A stretch of DNA of 9,575 bases from Candidatus Woesearchaeota archaeon (GCA_016188105.1 JACPIL010000011.1:1-9575), one strand, 5' to 3'. Shown: positions 1 through 6,518, numbered from the stretch's first letter. Made by a program: numbers and translations. Notes: generated by a model not told the origin, from the sequence alone.

Positions 1-30
1 TCTGAGCTCATGAAAAGCTCGGAGAAGCAG

Positions 31-47
31 TGGTTTATATGGTTTTT
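31..47 (-). promoter_or_regulatory. Possible archaeal TATA box for a minus-strand gene leaving the window
   Basis: On the minus strand this reads AACCATATAAACC, with the ATATAAA core at 40-34. An ATG on the same strand lies at 11-9, about 26 bases from the core centre. That matches the spacing of the other leaderless promoters in this window. The predicted gene would start ATG AGC TCA and leave the window after three codons, so its product cannot be judged. The same stretch could simply be the 3' untranslated end of the 77-514 gene. Confidence 0.35.
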
Positions 48-76
48 GGTGGAAGAAATAAGAAGTTAAGTTTTTG

Positions 77-514
77 TTATATTAGTTCTATAGGCATTAT
101 TTTTCTAGCTACATACAGCTCTGCGGGCGGTGCAGCTGGAGAGAAAGTTAAAATTCTTGGATAACTCCCATCTTCTTGTATAGAGGCTTGATAAGCGTGG
201 GTTATTTCTTGTCCTTGAATGAGCTGGATCAATTCATAAATATTTTTGCTTACAGTTTTGTCTCCTACCATCAATCCAAATGAATCACTTTTTCTTTTAA
301 TTTTTGGATAATCTGGAGAAGGAACTATTAGTAATGCGTCTTCTCTAACTAAAAAGCCACTGATAAAATGTTCCGCTTCGGTAGAAGGATTATTTGTGAT
401 TCCTATTTTGTCTGTGGACTTATACCAATCAAAATCCCAATGGTGCTCTCTTGAGTGCTCTCCAAAATAAACTCCTCTCCCTCTGTCGCTTAACAAATAT
501 CTTTGTAAATGCAT
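77..514 (-). CDS. Hypothetical protein, 145 aa, no family recognised
   Basis: I do not recognise this protein. It has no signal peptide or membrane segment, so it is probably cytoplasmic. The N-terminal third is rich in His, Asp, Trp and Tyr (HHWDFDWYKS near residues 24-33). The middle has hydrophobic strands (ISGFLVREDALLIVPSP, about residues 51-67), then a likely helix (KNIYELIQLIQGQE, about 90-103). The C-terminus contains a Pro/Ala stretch (FSPAAPPAELY). The ATG at 514 is well supported, because a TATA box is centred about 25 bases upstream, giving a leaderless mRNA. The gene lies 58 bases after the glycosyltransferase operon on the same strand, but its own promoter argues for separate control. 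No opposite-frame ORF competes with it. It is probably real and lineage-restricted. Confidence 0.72.
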   Translation of the reverse strand: MHLQRYLLSDRGRGVYFGEHSREHHWDFDWYKSTDKIGITNNPSTEAEHFISGFLVREDALLIVPSPDYPKIKRKSDSFGLMVGDKTVSKNIYELIQLIQGQEITHAYQASIQEDGSYPRILTFSPAAPPAELYVARKIMPIELI

Positions 515-533
515 AAGTTAAAAATTGTGGTCT

Positions 534-545
534 ATTTTATAAACC
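534..545 (-). promoter_or_regulatory. TATA box for the 145-aa gene
   Basis: The minus strand reads GGTTTATAAAAT, a strong archaeal TATA element. Its TTTATAAAA core (543-535) is centred 25 bases before the A of the ATG at 514. The transcript would therefore begin at or next to the start codon (leaderless). It lies in the 58-base gap after the glycosyltransferase gene that ends at 573. Confidence 0.6.
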
Positions 546-572
546 TTCACTCATAATTCTTACTACTTTGGT

Positions 573-1832
573 TCAATGCCAGAAATTTCTCTTCCCGCTG
601 ATGACCATAAAGCCAATATAAACCCAGACTGCAGTCAGAAAGAAACCGTAAATTAAGAGATAGGTAAAGAGTGATAAGAAGGTTCTTCCGTAATTGGTTA
701 TTTTTTCTTTAATTACTTTATGCGAATAAACCATAATAAAGAAGCTTATGGCCATGAGCGTAGCAGCGATAAACAACTTGGCAAAAGGTAAGGTAAGAAG
801 ATCAATGTCTGGCCTATAGTTCATAATGAGGGTGAGAAAATCAAAATTAATGCTTCGGTAATAGATGAGTTTTCCAATAATGGTCTTGCCTAGGGAATGC
901 AATAAAGTCGTACCTAAAACTATGGCGATTATCCCGGATAAAATAATGGTGGGCATACGAATCATGCCAAAGTCTCCATATTTTTTGTTGAAGACTAAGT
1001 CTTTGTAGCGAAAGGTATTGTCAGTTGCCCCTTTATACCAACGCACACGCTGGCGGAAAAGGGCTTTCCAGGTGACGGGAGCAACAGTTTCTACGATAGC
1101 ATCAAAGGTATGCAAAATGTTATAATTATTCTTCTGCAAACGTACGGCAATCTCTAAATCTTCAGTAATAGTTTGCTCATCAAAGTTACCTATTTTTTTG
1201 ACAATTTCAGTTCTATAGACGCTAAACGGCCCGGGAGTAACATGGAGACAGTTTAGCTTAGCGTTTAAGAAACGATGGAACATGTTGATGATATATTCGT
1301 ACCATTGCACTTTTTCCAGCACACTTTGTGGTTTTTTGACTTTAATCATGGGACATACGGCAGCTACATTTTCATCATCTTCAAAAAGCGGCAGCATCAC
1401 CTGCAAAGCGTTGGAAGAAACAAAAGAATCAGCATCCAGACAGGCAAAAAATCTTCCTTTTACTATACTTAACCCATTATTCATGGCGCTGGCCTTACCC
1501 TTATTTTTCTGATTCAAAAGAATAATTTTTCGCTGCGGGTGTTGCTGAATAAATTGCTCTACAATCTCTTTAGTTTGGTCGGTCGACCCGTCGTTGACGA
1601 CAATAATCTCCATCTTTTCGGGAGGATATTCTAAATCCACCAGGGATTGTAATGTTCCGCGAATAGATTTCTCTTCATTGTAAGCTGGAACAATAGTGCT
1701 AAAGAAAGGTTCTTGATGGGTTCTTTTCTTTTTCTCTTCTTGCGGGGCAAAGAGTACCAACAACCAGAAGATGGATAGAAACAAGAGTATAAAATAGGTA
1801 CTAAATAGTACTGTGTCCAAAAGGGTAACCAT
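573..1832 (-). CDS. Membrane-bound family 2 glycosyltransferase (processive-synthase type)
   Basis: This is an inverting GT-A glycosyltransferase that would use an NDP-sugar at the cytoplasmic face of the membrane. Numbered from the ATG at 1832 (419 aa), there is an N-terminal membrane segment (about 6-30). The catalytic domain follows, with STIVPAYNE (about 45-53), VNDGS (Asp81), DADS (Asp133/Asp135), TED (Asp225, probable base) and QRVRW (261-265), the Q/RxxRW signature of polymerising synthases. At least three further membrane segments fill the C-terminal 130 residues. The layout resembles poly-N-acetylglucosamine synthase (PgaC/IcaA), hyaluronan synthase and cellulose synthase-like proteins. 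The sugar used cannot be told. An in-frame TTG at 1856 would add 8 residues and overlap the upstream gene. The ATG lies 5 bases past that gene's stop and is preferred. This is the third gene of the minus-strand operon. Confidence 0.92.
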   Translation of the reverse strand: MVTLLDTVLFSTYFILLFLSIFWLLVLFAPQEEKKKRTHQEPFFSTIVPAYNEEKSIRGTLQSLVDLEYPPEKMEIIVVNDGSTDQTKEIVEQFIQQHPQRKIILLNQKNKGKASAMNNGLSIVKGRFFACLDADSFVSSNALQVMLPLFEDDENVAAVCPMIKVKKPQSVLEKVQWYEYIINMFHRFLNAKLNCLHVTPGPFSVYRTEIVKKIGNFDEQTITEDLEIAVRLQKNNYNILHTFDAIVETVAPVTWKALFRQRVRWYKGATDNTFRYKDLVFNKKYGDFGMIRMPTIILSGIIAIVLGTTLLHSLGKTIIGKLIYYRSINFDFLTLIMNYRPDIDLLTLPFAKLFIAATLMAISFFIMVYSHKVIKEKITNYGRTFLSLFTYLLIYGFFLTAVWVYIGFMVISGKRNFWH

Positions 1833-1837
1833 GCTCT

Positions 1838-3205
1838 TTATTTGATAAAACTCCAAACCTCGGTATTTTGGGAGGCTTTGAGTAATTTAAATCTTTCGTT
1901 CTGGAGCAAGAATACTAACCCTTGATCGGAGGGAAGATTTTCTTTCATTTCTGGGTTAAGGTAGATGAGAGAAACATTATTATCTTCTAGTAACGGGAAT
2001 AAATCTTCAATGTAGGTTGTCATAAATATTTTTTGCGCTAACTCTTGCTCCTTACGATATTCTCCTTGATGCAGGTTGAATACTGTTTTTTCTCCAGTGA
2101 AATACTGAATGTAATAGCTATTCTCTGGTGCAGAAAGGATTGCTCCATTTTTTTGGGTACTTTTTATTTCGCTAAGAACCGCTTGATCGGTCGCGGACGG
2201 AGAATAATCAGAAAGACGGTCAAGATACGCCACTGCAGAAAAACTAATCCCCAATATCAACAGGAAGAGAGTTGCTTTTTTGAGTGAGGGAAGCATCCAA
2301 CGCTGTTCATATAAACTTTTGAGTCCTGCTGCGGCATAGCAGATGATGGGGATCGAAACAAAAAGGATAGTATTAGTATTCAGCAGAAAAGCGGCTATAA
2401 AGAGCATGGTTAAGGGTAGGGATAATAGGAAGCTTTTTTTCTTTCCGGAGACAATAATACTGATAAAGGCGAGCAGAAAGGCGAATAATCCCATTCCACT
2501 TACTCCGCCAAAATCAGAGATGAGGTCGGGAACTATTTTTTGGATGTGAAATGGGCCTAAAATAAAGGGCAGCTTGAGCAACAATTTATTGATGACCAAA
2601 AGAGCGCCGACTATTACTAAAAGCAAGACCGAAAAAATACCCTTGATTTTTTTTGTGAAAATAAAGTAGCTTACCAGTAATATCAGCAAGATGGCAGTGC
2701 TGTAGAGATCAAAAAATGTAGCAATGATGAAAGGAAAACTGGAGAGATATTTTGTGTTGTTCTCTTGTAGGAGCAAGGAAAAACCACTTAAAGTTAAGAA
2801 CAAAAAGCCCAAGGCTGATGATAGCGTAACAGATGAAAAAATAAACGCCGGAGAAAGGATAGCAAAGAGAGCAATTAGGAAGGTGGTAGTTTCTGAGAGT
2901 TCTAATCTCTTAGCAAGATGAAAGAAGAGGAATAAGGTTGCGAGAGAAAGAAGCGGCGAAAGTAAAAATATCCCGGCGTCAGGGATTACGGATGCTAAGA
3001 CTGCTAATGGATTATATGAAGATCCCTGTTGGGCTGCAGCTAATAGATAATACGTTTCTCCGCCGGCTAATAGTGGCTGTTGAGCAGCGGATCTCAAAAG
3101 TAAGGGTATAGAAATTATTATCAGCAGAAGCAGTGAGAGATATTTCCTTTGATGATAGAGCAGGTGGGAAAGGAAATGGTCCCCTATTTTAGTGTTATCG
3201 TTCAT
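1838..3205 (-). CDS. Polytopic membrane protein, diverged GT-C/STT3-like paralogue
   Basis: This protein (455 aa from the ATG at 3205) has roughly nine or ten hydrophobic helices, then a soluble C-terminal domain of about 120 residues. It shares its plan with the upstream gene. After the first helix comes GGETYYLL (Glu50), placed like YESYFHLR in the neighbour, and the C-terminal region has ILSAPENSYYIQYFTGEK (about 356-373) then SLIYLNPEM. The His and Arg of the first loop and the DEG triplet are missing. It may therefore be a catalytically altered or inactive GT-C paralogue, a partner subunit, or a transferase with another donor. The homology is inferred from architecture and short motifs only. 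The start at 3205 gives an ATGA overlap with the upstream stop. An in-frame ATG at 3232 would add 9 residues. The gene is translationally coupled on both sides. Confidence 0.7.
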   Translation of the reverse strand: MNDNTKIGDHFLSHLLYHQRKYLSLLLLIIISIPLLLRSAAQQPLLAGGETYYLLAAAQQGSSYNPLAVLASVIPDAGIFLLSPLLSLATLFLFFHLAKRLELSETTTFLIALFAILSPAFIFSSVTLSSALGFLFLTLSGFSLLLQENNTKYLSSFPFIIATFFDLYSTAILLILLVSYFIFTKKIKGIFSVLLLVIVGALLVINKLLLKLPFILGPFHIQKIVPDLISDFGGVSGMGLFAFLLAFISIIVSGKKKSFLLSLPLTMLFIAAFLLNTNTILFVSIPIICYAAAGLKSLYEQRWMLPSLKKATLFLLILGISFSAVAYLDRLSDYSPSATDQAVLSEIKSTQKNGAILSAPENSYYIQYFTGEKTVFNLHQGEYRKEQELAQKIFMTTYIEDLFPLLEDNNVSLIYLNPEMKENLPSDQGLVFLLQNERFKLLKASQNTEVWSFIK

Positions 3206-4716
3206 GTTATTTGTGTCTCTTCTAATTGGCATTGACGCTGGTAAATTTTTGTTTCATGATCGTAGACTAGCTCAAAGCAGCGTTTACTAGTATAAGGAAA
3301 TCCACGTTTAAGATTATATTTTTCTTTTGCGGCCGGGGTGAGGACAAAATATTCTAGATCGTATTCTTCTGCAATCTCCAAGGCCTGGGTTTGAAATCGA
3401 GTGGTGAAAAGAGAAGTTAAATCTTGGAAGCGTTGTTCGGCATCTTTTACGAGCATAAAGCGGTCATCAATAAGATTTTTACGTTGGGCATAGTAGGTGA
3501 TAAGATGGCCTTCATCAAGGGTCGCAAGGATAGTTGCATCTACAGAACTGTTTTCCCAAAGCCAGAGAAAAGCAGTTACCTCTTCCTCAGAAGGACGGTC
3601 TTGAGTTATAGCGGTAGTGACGGCTGGCAATACTGTAGACAGAAGCAATAATACTATCGCGGCTGGAAGGAGATATTTTTTGTAGTGCGAAAGCTTGGTT
3701 TTCTGAAAATATTTCTCTGTATCCTGATAAAAAGAAGCAAAGAGGATGGCCAATATGACGCTAAAAAAAGCGAGTGATTGCTTAAAACGGATCAACCGCA
3801 GCCAGCTTAGGATGGTAGTAGCAATAACTAAACTAATCAGCAAAAAAGATTTTTGGTTCTTAAGTTGAAATAAAGAACGGTATACTACCACTGCTCCGGC
3901 AAGGAAGGGGATAATGCTTACCAATACTAATGCTTCTCCTACAGAAAATTTGGGAAAATATTGTACGATAATCCGTGAAGGGACATTCTGCCAAATGAAA
4001 GACAACCCTTGCTCTACAAATGATTGTTTAAAGAATAAGAATTGTACCCAGAGGAAGAAAAAGGCTGAGAAGAGTATCACTTCCAGCTCGGCCCGATTTA
4101 TTTTTTTCCCTTCTAATATCGAAAGGAGGATGTAAATTCCAAAGCCGATCAGGAGCAGAGCGGTGAGGGGACTGGTTAGAGAAAGGATCAACAGTAAAAT
4201 GAGGTACGCAGATAGATATTTTTGCTGTTTCTTGTTCTTGAGGGACTTATTTCCCTGAAGGTTGATAAAGGTGTAGATGGTAAGGAAGATGAGCGGCAGG
4301 AATAACGCATTCACGGTAAAGGCATTGGTGAAAAATAGCAGGGGCAGAAATCCAGCTATAAATGCAGCAAGCAAACTTCCGGTTTCATGGTTGGTTATTT
4401 TTTTACCGATAAGATAGGAGGTAATCACTAACGTTGCAAGAAGCAGATTGGGTATAATCTTAGCAGCAATTTCGATGGGGATTACTAAAGCGAATAAGGC
4501 AGTGAAATAATGGAAAAAAGGCAGGAAGCGTAATTCCCGGCCACCATATGATAGCCCATCGTGGTATAAAGGAAGTCCAGTATCCAAGATGTGATCTACT
4601 TGGCGGAGATGAAAGTAGGATTCATAAGTAAATTCCGGCAGGGTGAAAGCGAAAAAGAGGCGGACTGCCAGAGTAAGTAAGAAAATTCCTGCCAGTATCT
4701 TGGTGCTTGACTTCAT
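3202..4716 (-). CDS. STT3/AglB-like GT-C family membrane glycosyltransferase
   Basis: This 504-aa protein has an N-terminal signal-anchor helix (7-26), about ten further membrane helices, and a soluble C-terminal domain from about residue 372. The first external loop has YESYFHLRQV (31-40), in the position of the acidic first-loop motif of oligosaccharyltransferases and related GT-C enzymes, followed by YHDGLSYGGRELRF (51-64). At the start of the soluble domain, ATLDEGHLITYYAQR (398-412) aligns in position with the WWDYG...ITYxxxR block of STT3/AglB, and FLWLWENS (383-390) just before it resembles the usual WMREN. The family role would be transfer of a lipid-linked sugar outside the membrane. 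The acceptor is unknown. A lipid-phosphate-mannose type (GT39/GT83-like) transferase is the main alternative. First gene of the operon, its ATG follows a TATA box by about 33 bases. Confidence 0.78.
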   Translation of the reverse strand: MKSSTKILAGIFLLTLAVRLFFAFTLPEFTYESYFHLRQVDHILDTGLPLYHDGLSYGGRELRFLPFFHYFTALFALVIPIEIAAKIIPNLLLATLVITSYLIGKKITNHETGSLLAAFIAGFLPLLFFTNAFTVNALFLPLIFLTIYTFINLQGNKSLKNKKQQKYLSAYLILLLILSLTSPLTALLLIGFGIYILLSILEGKKINRAELEVILFSAFFFLWVQFLFFKQSFVEQGLSFIWQNVPSRIIVQYFPKFSVGEALVLVSIIPFLAGAVVVYRSLFQLKNQKSFLLISLVIATTILSWLRLIRFKQSLAFFSVILAILFASFYQDTEKYFQKTKLSHYKKYLLPAAIVLLLLSTVLPAVTTAITQDRPSEEEVTAFLWLWENSSVDATILATLDEGHLITYYAQRKNLIDDRFMLVKDAEQRFQDLTSLFTTRFQTQALEIAEEYDLEYFVLTPAAKEKYNLKRGFPYTSKRCFELVYDHETKIYQRQCQLEETQIT

Positions 4717-4742
4717 CTGTTATTGGAAATAGTATAATCGTA

Positions 4743-4755
4743 TGTTTTATAAATC
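4743..4755 (-). promoter_or_regulatory. TATA box for the membrane glycosyltransferase operon
   Basis: The minus strand carries GATTTATAAAACA, with its core centred at about 4749, some 33 bases before the ATG at 4716. Initiation about 25 bases downstream would leave a leader of only about 7-8 bases with no room for a Shine-Dalgarno site. The core is nearly palindromic, but on the plus strand it has no start codon at the right distance. Confidence 0.55.
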
Positions 4756-4810
4756 TGTATGCTTGAGAAGGTGAGGGATTTTTCTACTAACTGTATATGG
4801 TTGGACTTAG

Positions 4811-4824
4811 AAATATTTATATTC
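4811..4824 (+). promoter_or_regulatory. TATA box for radB
   Basis: AAATATTTATATTC contains a TTTATATT core at 4816-4823, centred about 25.5 bases before the ATG at 4845. This lies inside the longer reading frame that opens at 4797. It therefore argues that the first 16 codons of that frame are promoter rather than protein. Confidence 0.55.
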
Positions 4825-4844
4825 ATTCTGGTTTCCGATTGAAT

Positions 4845-5525
4845 ATGGTCAAAATGTCTACTGGAGCGGTATTCCTAGATCAGTTGCTAGATGGAGGATA
4901 TGATCCAGATATAATCACCACTATCTTTGGTCCTTCTGGAGCTGGAAAAACAAATTTATGTTTGTTAGCAGCGGTAAAAGTAGCAGAATCTGGGAAGAAA
5001 GTTCTGTTCATCGATACGGAAGGAGGCATTGCGGTAGAAAGGATAAAGCAAATTAGTGCTGATGCTGATTATGAGAATATTTTAAGCAAAATCATCTTTT
5101 TGAATCCGGTAACTTTTACCGAGCAAAATGATATTTTCGAAAAAGTAAAAAGTATGGTTACTGATCAAATCGGATTAATCGTGGTTGATTCTATTTCCAT
5201 GCTCTATCGCTTGGAATTAGGAAAGAGTGAAGAAGTATATGAAGTGAATTCTGCTCTTGGTCGACAGATAGCCTATCTAGTGGAAATTGCACGAAGGAAA
5301 AAGATTCCGGTGCTGATTACTAATCAGGTCTATGCTGATTTCGATCATCGGGATGAAGTTAAGATGGTAGGCGGCGATTTGCTGAAGTATGGCTCGAAGT
5401 GTTTGTTGGAATTGAAACGTGGAGAGGAAAGCAGAGAGCTTATTTTACGCAAGCATCGTTCGTTGCCTGAAGGCAGGAAAGTGAAGTTTAAGATTGTAGA
5501 GAAGGGAATAGAGGTTCTATTGTAA
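4845..5525 (+). CDS. radB: RadB, archaeal RecA/Rad51-family recombination protein
   Basis: RadB is the short archaeal RadA paralogue. It binds DNA and ATP, has little ATPase or strand-exchange activity, and assists homologous recombination. The start at 4845 gives 226 aa, the usual RadB size, with no N-terminal helix-hairpin-helix domain (which RadA has). Visible are MSTGAVFLDQLLDGG at the N-terminus, Walker A GPSGAGKT (29-36), VLFIDTEGG (about 53-61), Walker B LIVVDS (Asp115), LITNQVY, and the C-terminal VGGDLLKYGSK...ILRKHRSLPEG block typical of RadB/RadA. The reading frame extends upstream to an ATG at 4797, but residues 1-16 of that version overlap a TATA box and do not resemble RadB. A KaiC-like ATPase is a less likely reading. 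It is transcribed alone and diverges from the glycosyltransferase operon. Confidence 0.93.
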   Translation: MVKMSTGAVFLDQLLDGGYDPDIITTIFGPSGAGKTNLCLLAAVKVAESGKKVLFIDTEGGIAVERIKQISADADYENILSKIIFLNPVTFTEQNDIFEKVKSMVTDQIGLIVVDSISMLYRLELGKSEEVYEVNSALGRQIAYLVEIARRKKIPVLITNQVYADFDHRDEVKMVGGDLLKYGSKCLLELKRGEESRELILRKHRSLPEGRKVKFKIVEKGIEVLL

Positions 5526-5540
5526 TCTTTGGTGGATATT

Positions 5541-5554
5541 AAAACTTATAATTC
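5541..5554 (+). promoter_or_regulatory. TATA box for the 161-aa gene
   Basis: AAAACTTATAATTC has a TTATAA core (5546-5551) centred about 26.5 bases before the ATG at 5575. This predicts a leaderless transcript and favours that ATG over the in-frame TTG at 5569. It sits in the 49 bases after the radB stop. Confidence 0.5.
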
Positions 5555-5574
5555 TCTAGTTTGCCGGCTTGAGT

Positions 5575-6060
5575 ATGGGCAGAGTAGAGAATTGGGACGA
5601 ATATCAACCGACACGTCTTCTACCAACCAGAGTTAGTAATTTTTTTTCCAAACAAGCACGATTTCTCTATGATGATTTAGCAGCTAATAAAGTAAATATA
5701 GTCTTAATTCCTGCTCCAGATCCGCGGCATTACAGTCATATGGTCAGAGCCGTGGAAACTCTTAATCCCGGATGGTATAGCAACTTGTATGCTCAGAATC
5801 CACATTTTAGAAGGGATCGTTCTTTTTCCGCTTTAGAAAGGATCATGCGTAAGGAGGACCAAGCCTTCACTTATACGGACTCTGGGGCGGTGAAATATAG
5901 ATTTCATTATGATTCAGTCTATCGGAAGTTGATCTTTGATCGCTTAACTGAAGGGTATTCTTATGAAGGGCATGAGTTTGCACCTAATCGAGGAGTTTGT
6001 GGTTACTTTCGATTAAAGGTGAGAGCAACGAGGAGGGATGATGAGGAAGTGCCATTTTGA
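5575..6060 (+). CDS. Hypothetical soluble protein, 161 aa, no family recognised
   Basis: I do not recognise this protein. It has no membrane segment or signal peptide. It is rich in Arg, Tyr and Phe. Features visible are a Trp/Tyr-containing N-terminus (ENWDEYQPTR), a hydrophobic strand NIVLIPAP (about 42-49) followed by DPRHYSHMVRAVETLNPGWY, a basic helix (FRRDRSFSALERIMRKEDQ, about 78-96), and a C-terminal part with aromatic strands (KYRFHYDSVYRKLIFDRL; GYFRLKVRATRR) ending in an acidic tail. Abundant Arg/Tyr is compatible with nucleic-acid binding, but that is only a guess. An in-frame TTG at 5569 would add two residues. The ATG fits the TATA spacing better. The gene lies alone between radB and the uS2 operon, with promoters on both sides. 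Confidence 0.78.
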   Translation: MGRVENWDEYQPTRLLPTRVSNFFSKQARFLYDDLAANKVNIVLIPAPDPRHYSHMVRAVETLNPGWYSNLYAQNPHFRRDRSFSALERIMRKEDQAFTYTDSGAVKYRFHYDSVYRKLIFDRLTEGYSYEGHEFAPNRGVCGYFRLKVRATRRDDEEVPF

Positions 6061-6065
6061 GGGGC

Positions 6066-6082
6066 AAAAGATTTATAAATAA
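6066..6082 (+). promoter_or_regulatory. Strong TATA box (distal promoter P1 of the uS2 operon, or an ncRNA promoter)
   Basis: AAAAGATTTATAAATAA is one of the best TATA matches in the window, with an A-rich BRE-like stretch before it. Initiation about 25 bases downstream falls near 6101, with no usable start codon there. It should therefore produce either a leader of about 115 bases for the gene at 6217 or a short non-coding RNA. Confidence 0.55.
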
Positions 6083-6100
6083 TCTTCAAAATTAATCTCT

Positions 6101-6200
6101 TAAAGCCGACGTCCATCTCAGAGTTGATGGACATAGCTGCGTGAGGCCAAAAATATCGCAGTCTTTGAGTGCTTATTCTCTTAGACTTTATATTTTTGGG
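6101..6200 (+). ncRNA. Putative structured 5' leader or small RNA before the uS2 operon
   Basis: The 156 bases between the two coding regions are not explained by an ORF. Starting at the predicted P1 start site, a perfect 7-bp stem forms between GTCCATC (6111-6117) and GATGGAC (6126-6132) around an 8-base loop. A second stem is possible between CTGCG (6137-6141) and CGCAG (6157-6161). Its loop contains GGC (6145-6147), which is complementary to GCC (6105-6107) and would allow a small pseudoknot. The segment matches no riboswitch, tRNA, C/D or H/ACA RNA that I can recognise. It could be a leader controlling the downstream genes, an independent RNA ending in the T-rich stretch at 6186-6197, or ordinary spacer with chance hairpins. 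Confidence 0.35.
6184..6197 (+). promoter_or_regulatory. Second TATA box (proximal promoter P2) before the 94-aa gene
   Basis: GACTTTATATTTTT has a TTTATAT core (6187-6193) centred 27 bases before the ATG at 6217. That would give a leaderless mRNA. The T-rich 3' part could instead act as a terminator for an RNA started at P1. Confidence 0.45.
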
Positions 6201-6203
6201 GTT

Positions 6204-6210
6204 GGGGGTG
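6204..6210 (+). promoter_or_regulatory. Ribosome-binding site of the 94-aa gene
   Basis: GGGGGTG ends 6 bases before the ATG at 6217. Its GGTG part is complementary to the archaeal 16S rRNA 3' end. It can only be used if transcription starts upstream, at P1. It would be missing from a leaderless P2 transcript. Confidence 0.45.
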
Positions 6211-6216
6211 TAGAGA

Positions 6217-6501
6217 ATGTTCCAAGATAAGACCGCCTTTTTGGAATATCCATCCAGGAATTATGGTGGTAGATTCGATCGGGTTCGGATTGAGTTTCAT
6301 CTGGATCGGGTACGAGGACAGATGGATTTAAGGGTCTTTAGTGGTGGTAGAGAGGTAGCAAAGTTTTATTCCCATGTTCCATCAGAGCGACTCTCTGAGC
6401 AGCTGGGAATAGAACAGATGTTCGCGGACCAGAACGACATGGGAGAAGTAAAATATGAAGTACGGGTTCATGGTGATTTTCCACCGTCTCAACAAAATTA
6501 A
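6217..6501 (+). CDS. Hypothetical small beta-rich protein, 94 aa, upstream of rpsB
   Basis: I do not recognise this protein. It appears soluble and mostly beta-strand: alternating hydrophobic runs are RVRIEFHLDRV (about 22-32), MDLRVFSGGREVAKFY (about 36-51) and VKYEVRVHGDF (about 78-88). A short helix (SERLSEQLGIEQMF) lies between the last two. There are no cysteines, so it is not a zinc-ribbon protein. It has an upstream G-rich ribosome-binding site and lies 17 bases before rpsB on the same strand with no promoter in between, so the two are likely co-transcribed. Location suggests, but does not show, a role linked to translation. There is no resemblance to the RpoN, RpoK or enolase genes that usually neighbour archaeal uS2. 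Confidence 0.75.
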   Translation: MFQDKTAFLEYPSRNYGGRFDRVRIEFHLDRVRGQMDLRVFSGGREVAKFYSHVPSERLSEQLGIEQMFADQNDMGEVKYEVRVHGDFPPSQQN

Positions 6502-6505
6502 ATTC

Positions 6506-6510
6506 GGAGG
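6506..6510 (+). promoter_or_regulatory. Shine-Dalgarno site of rpsB
   Basis: GGAGG ends 8 bases before the ATG at 6519, a textbook match to the 16S anti-SD. It supports translation of rpsB as an internal operon gene, in contrast to the leaderless first genes in this window. Confidence 0.75.
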
Positions 6511-6518
6511 ATCAGAAA

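Noticed and set aside
2..22. Inverted repeat CTGAGCT / AGCTCGG around a 7-base loop
   Set aside because: Short, with one G-T pair, and no T-run or second copy. Probably chance, though it does span the predicted start codon at 11-9.
1..69. Plus-strand frame open from the window edge to TAA at 67-69
   Set aside because: Only 22 codons with no recognisable protein sequence. It could be the tail of a convergent gene, but a minus-strand promoter and start fit the same bases equally well.
1275..1512. Plus-strand ORFs of 65-76 residues inside the GT2 gene
   Set aside because: They are antisense to the catalytic GT2 motifs and have no family features or promoter.
4797..4844. Sixteen extra N-terminal codons of radB from the ATG at 4797
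   Set aside because: They encode a non-RadB-like stretch, contain the TATA box at the right distance from 4845, and make the protein longer than usual.
6101..6180. tRNA, C/D-box or H/ACA RNA in the leader region
   Set aside because: No T-loop or anticodon arm. TGATGG is present but without a matching CTGA box in place. The stem lacks an H/ACA pocket with a properly spaced ACA.
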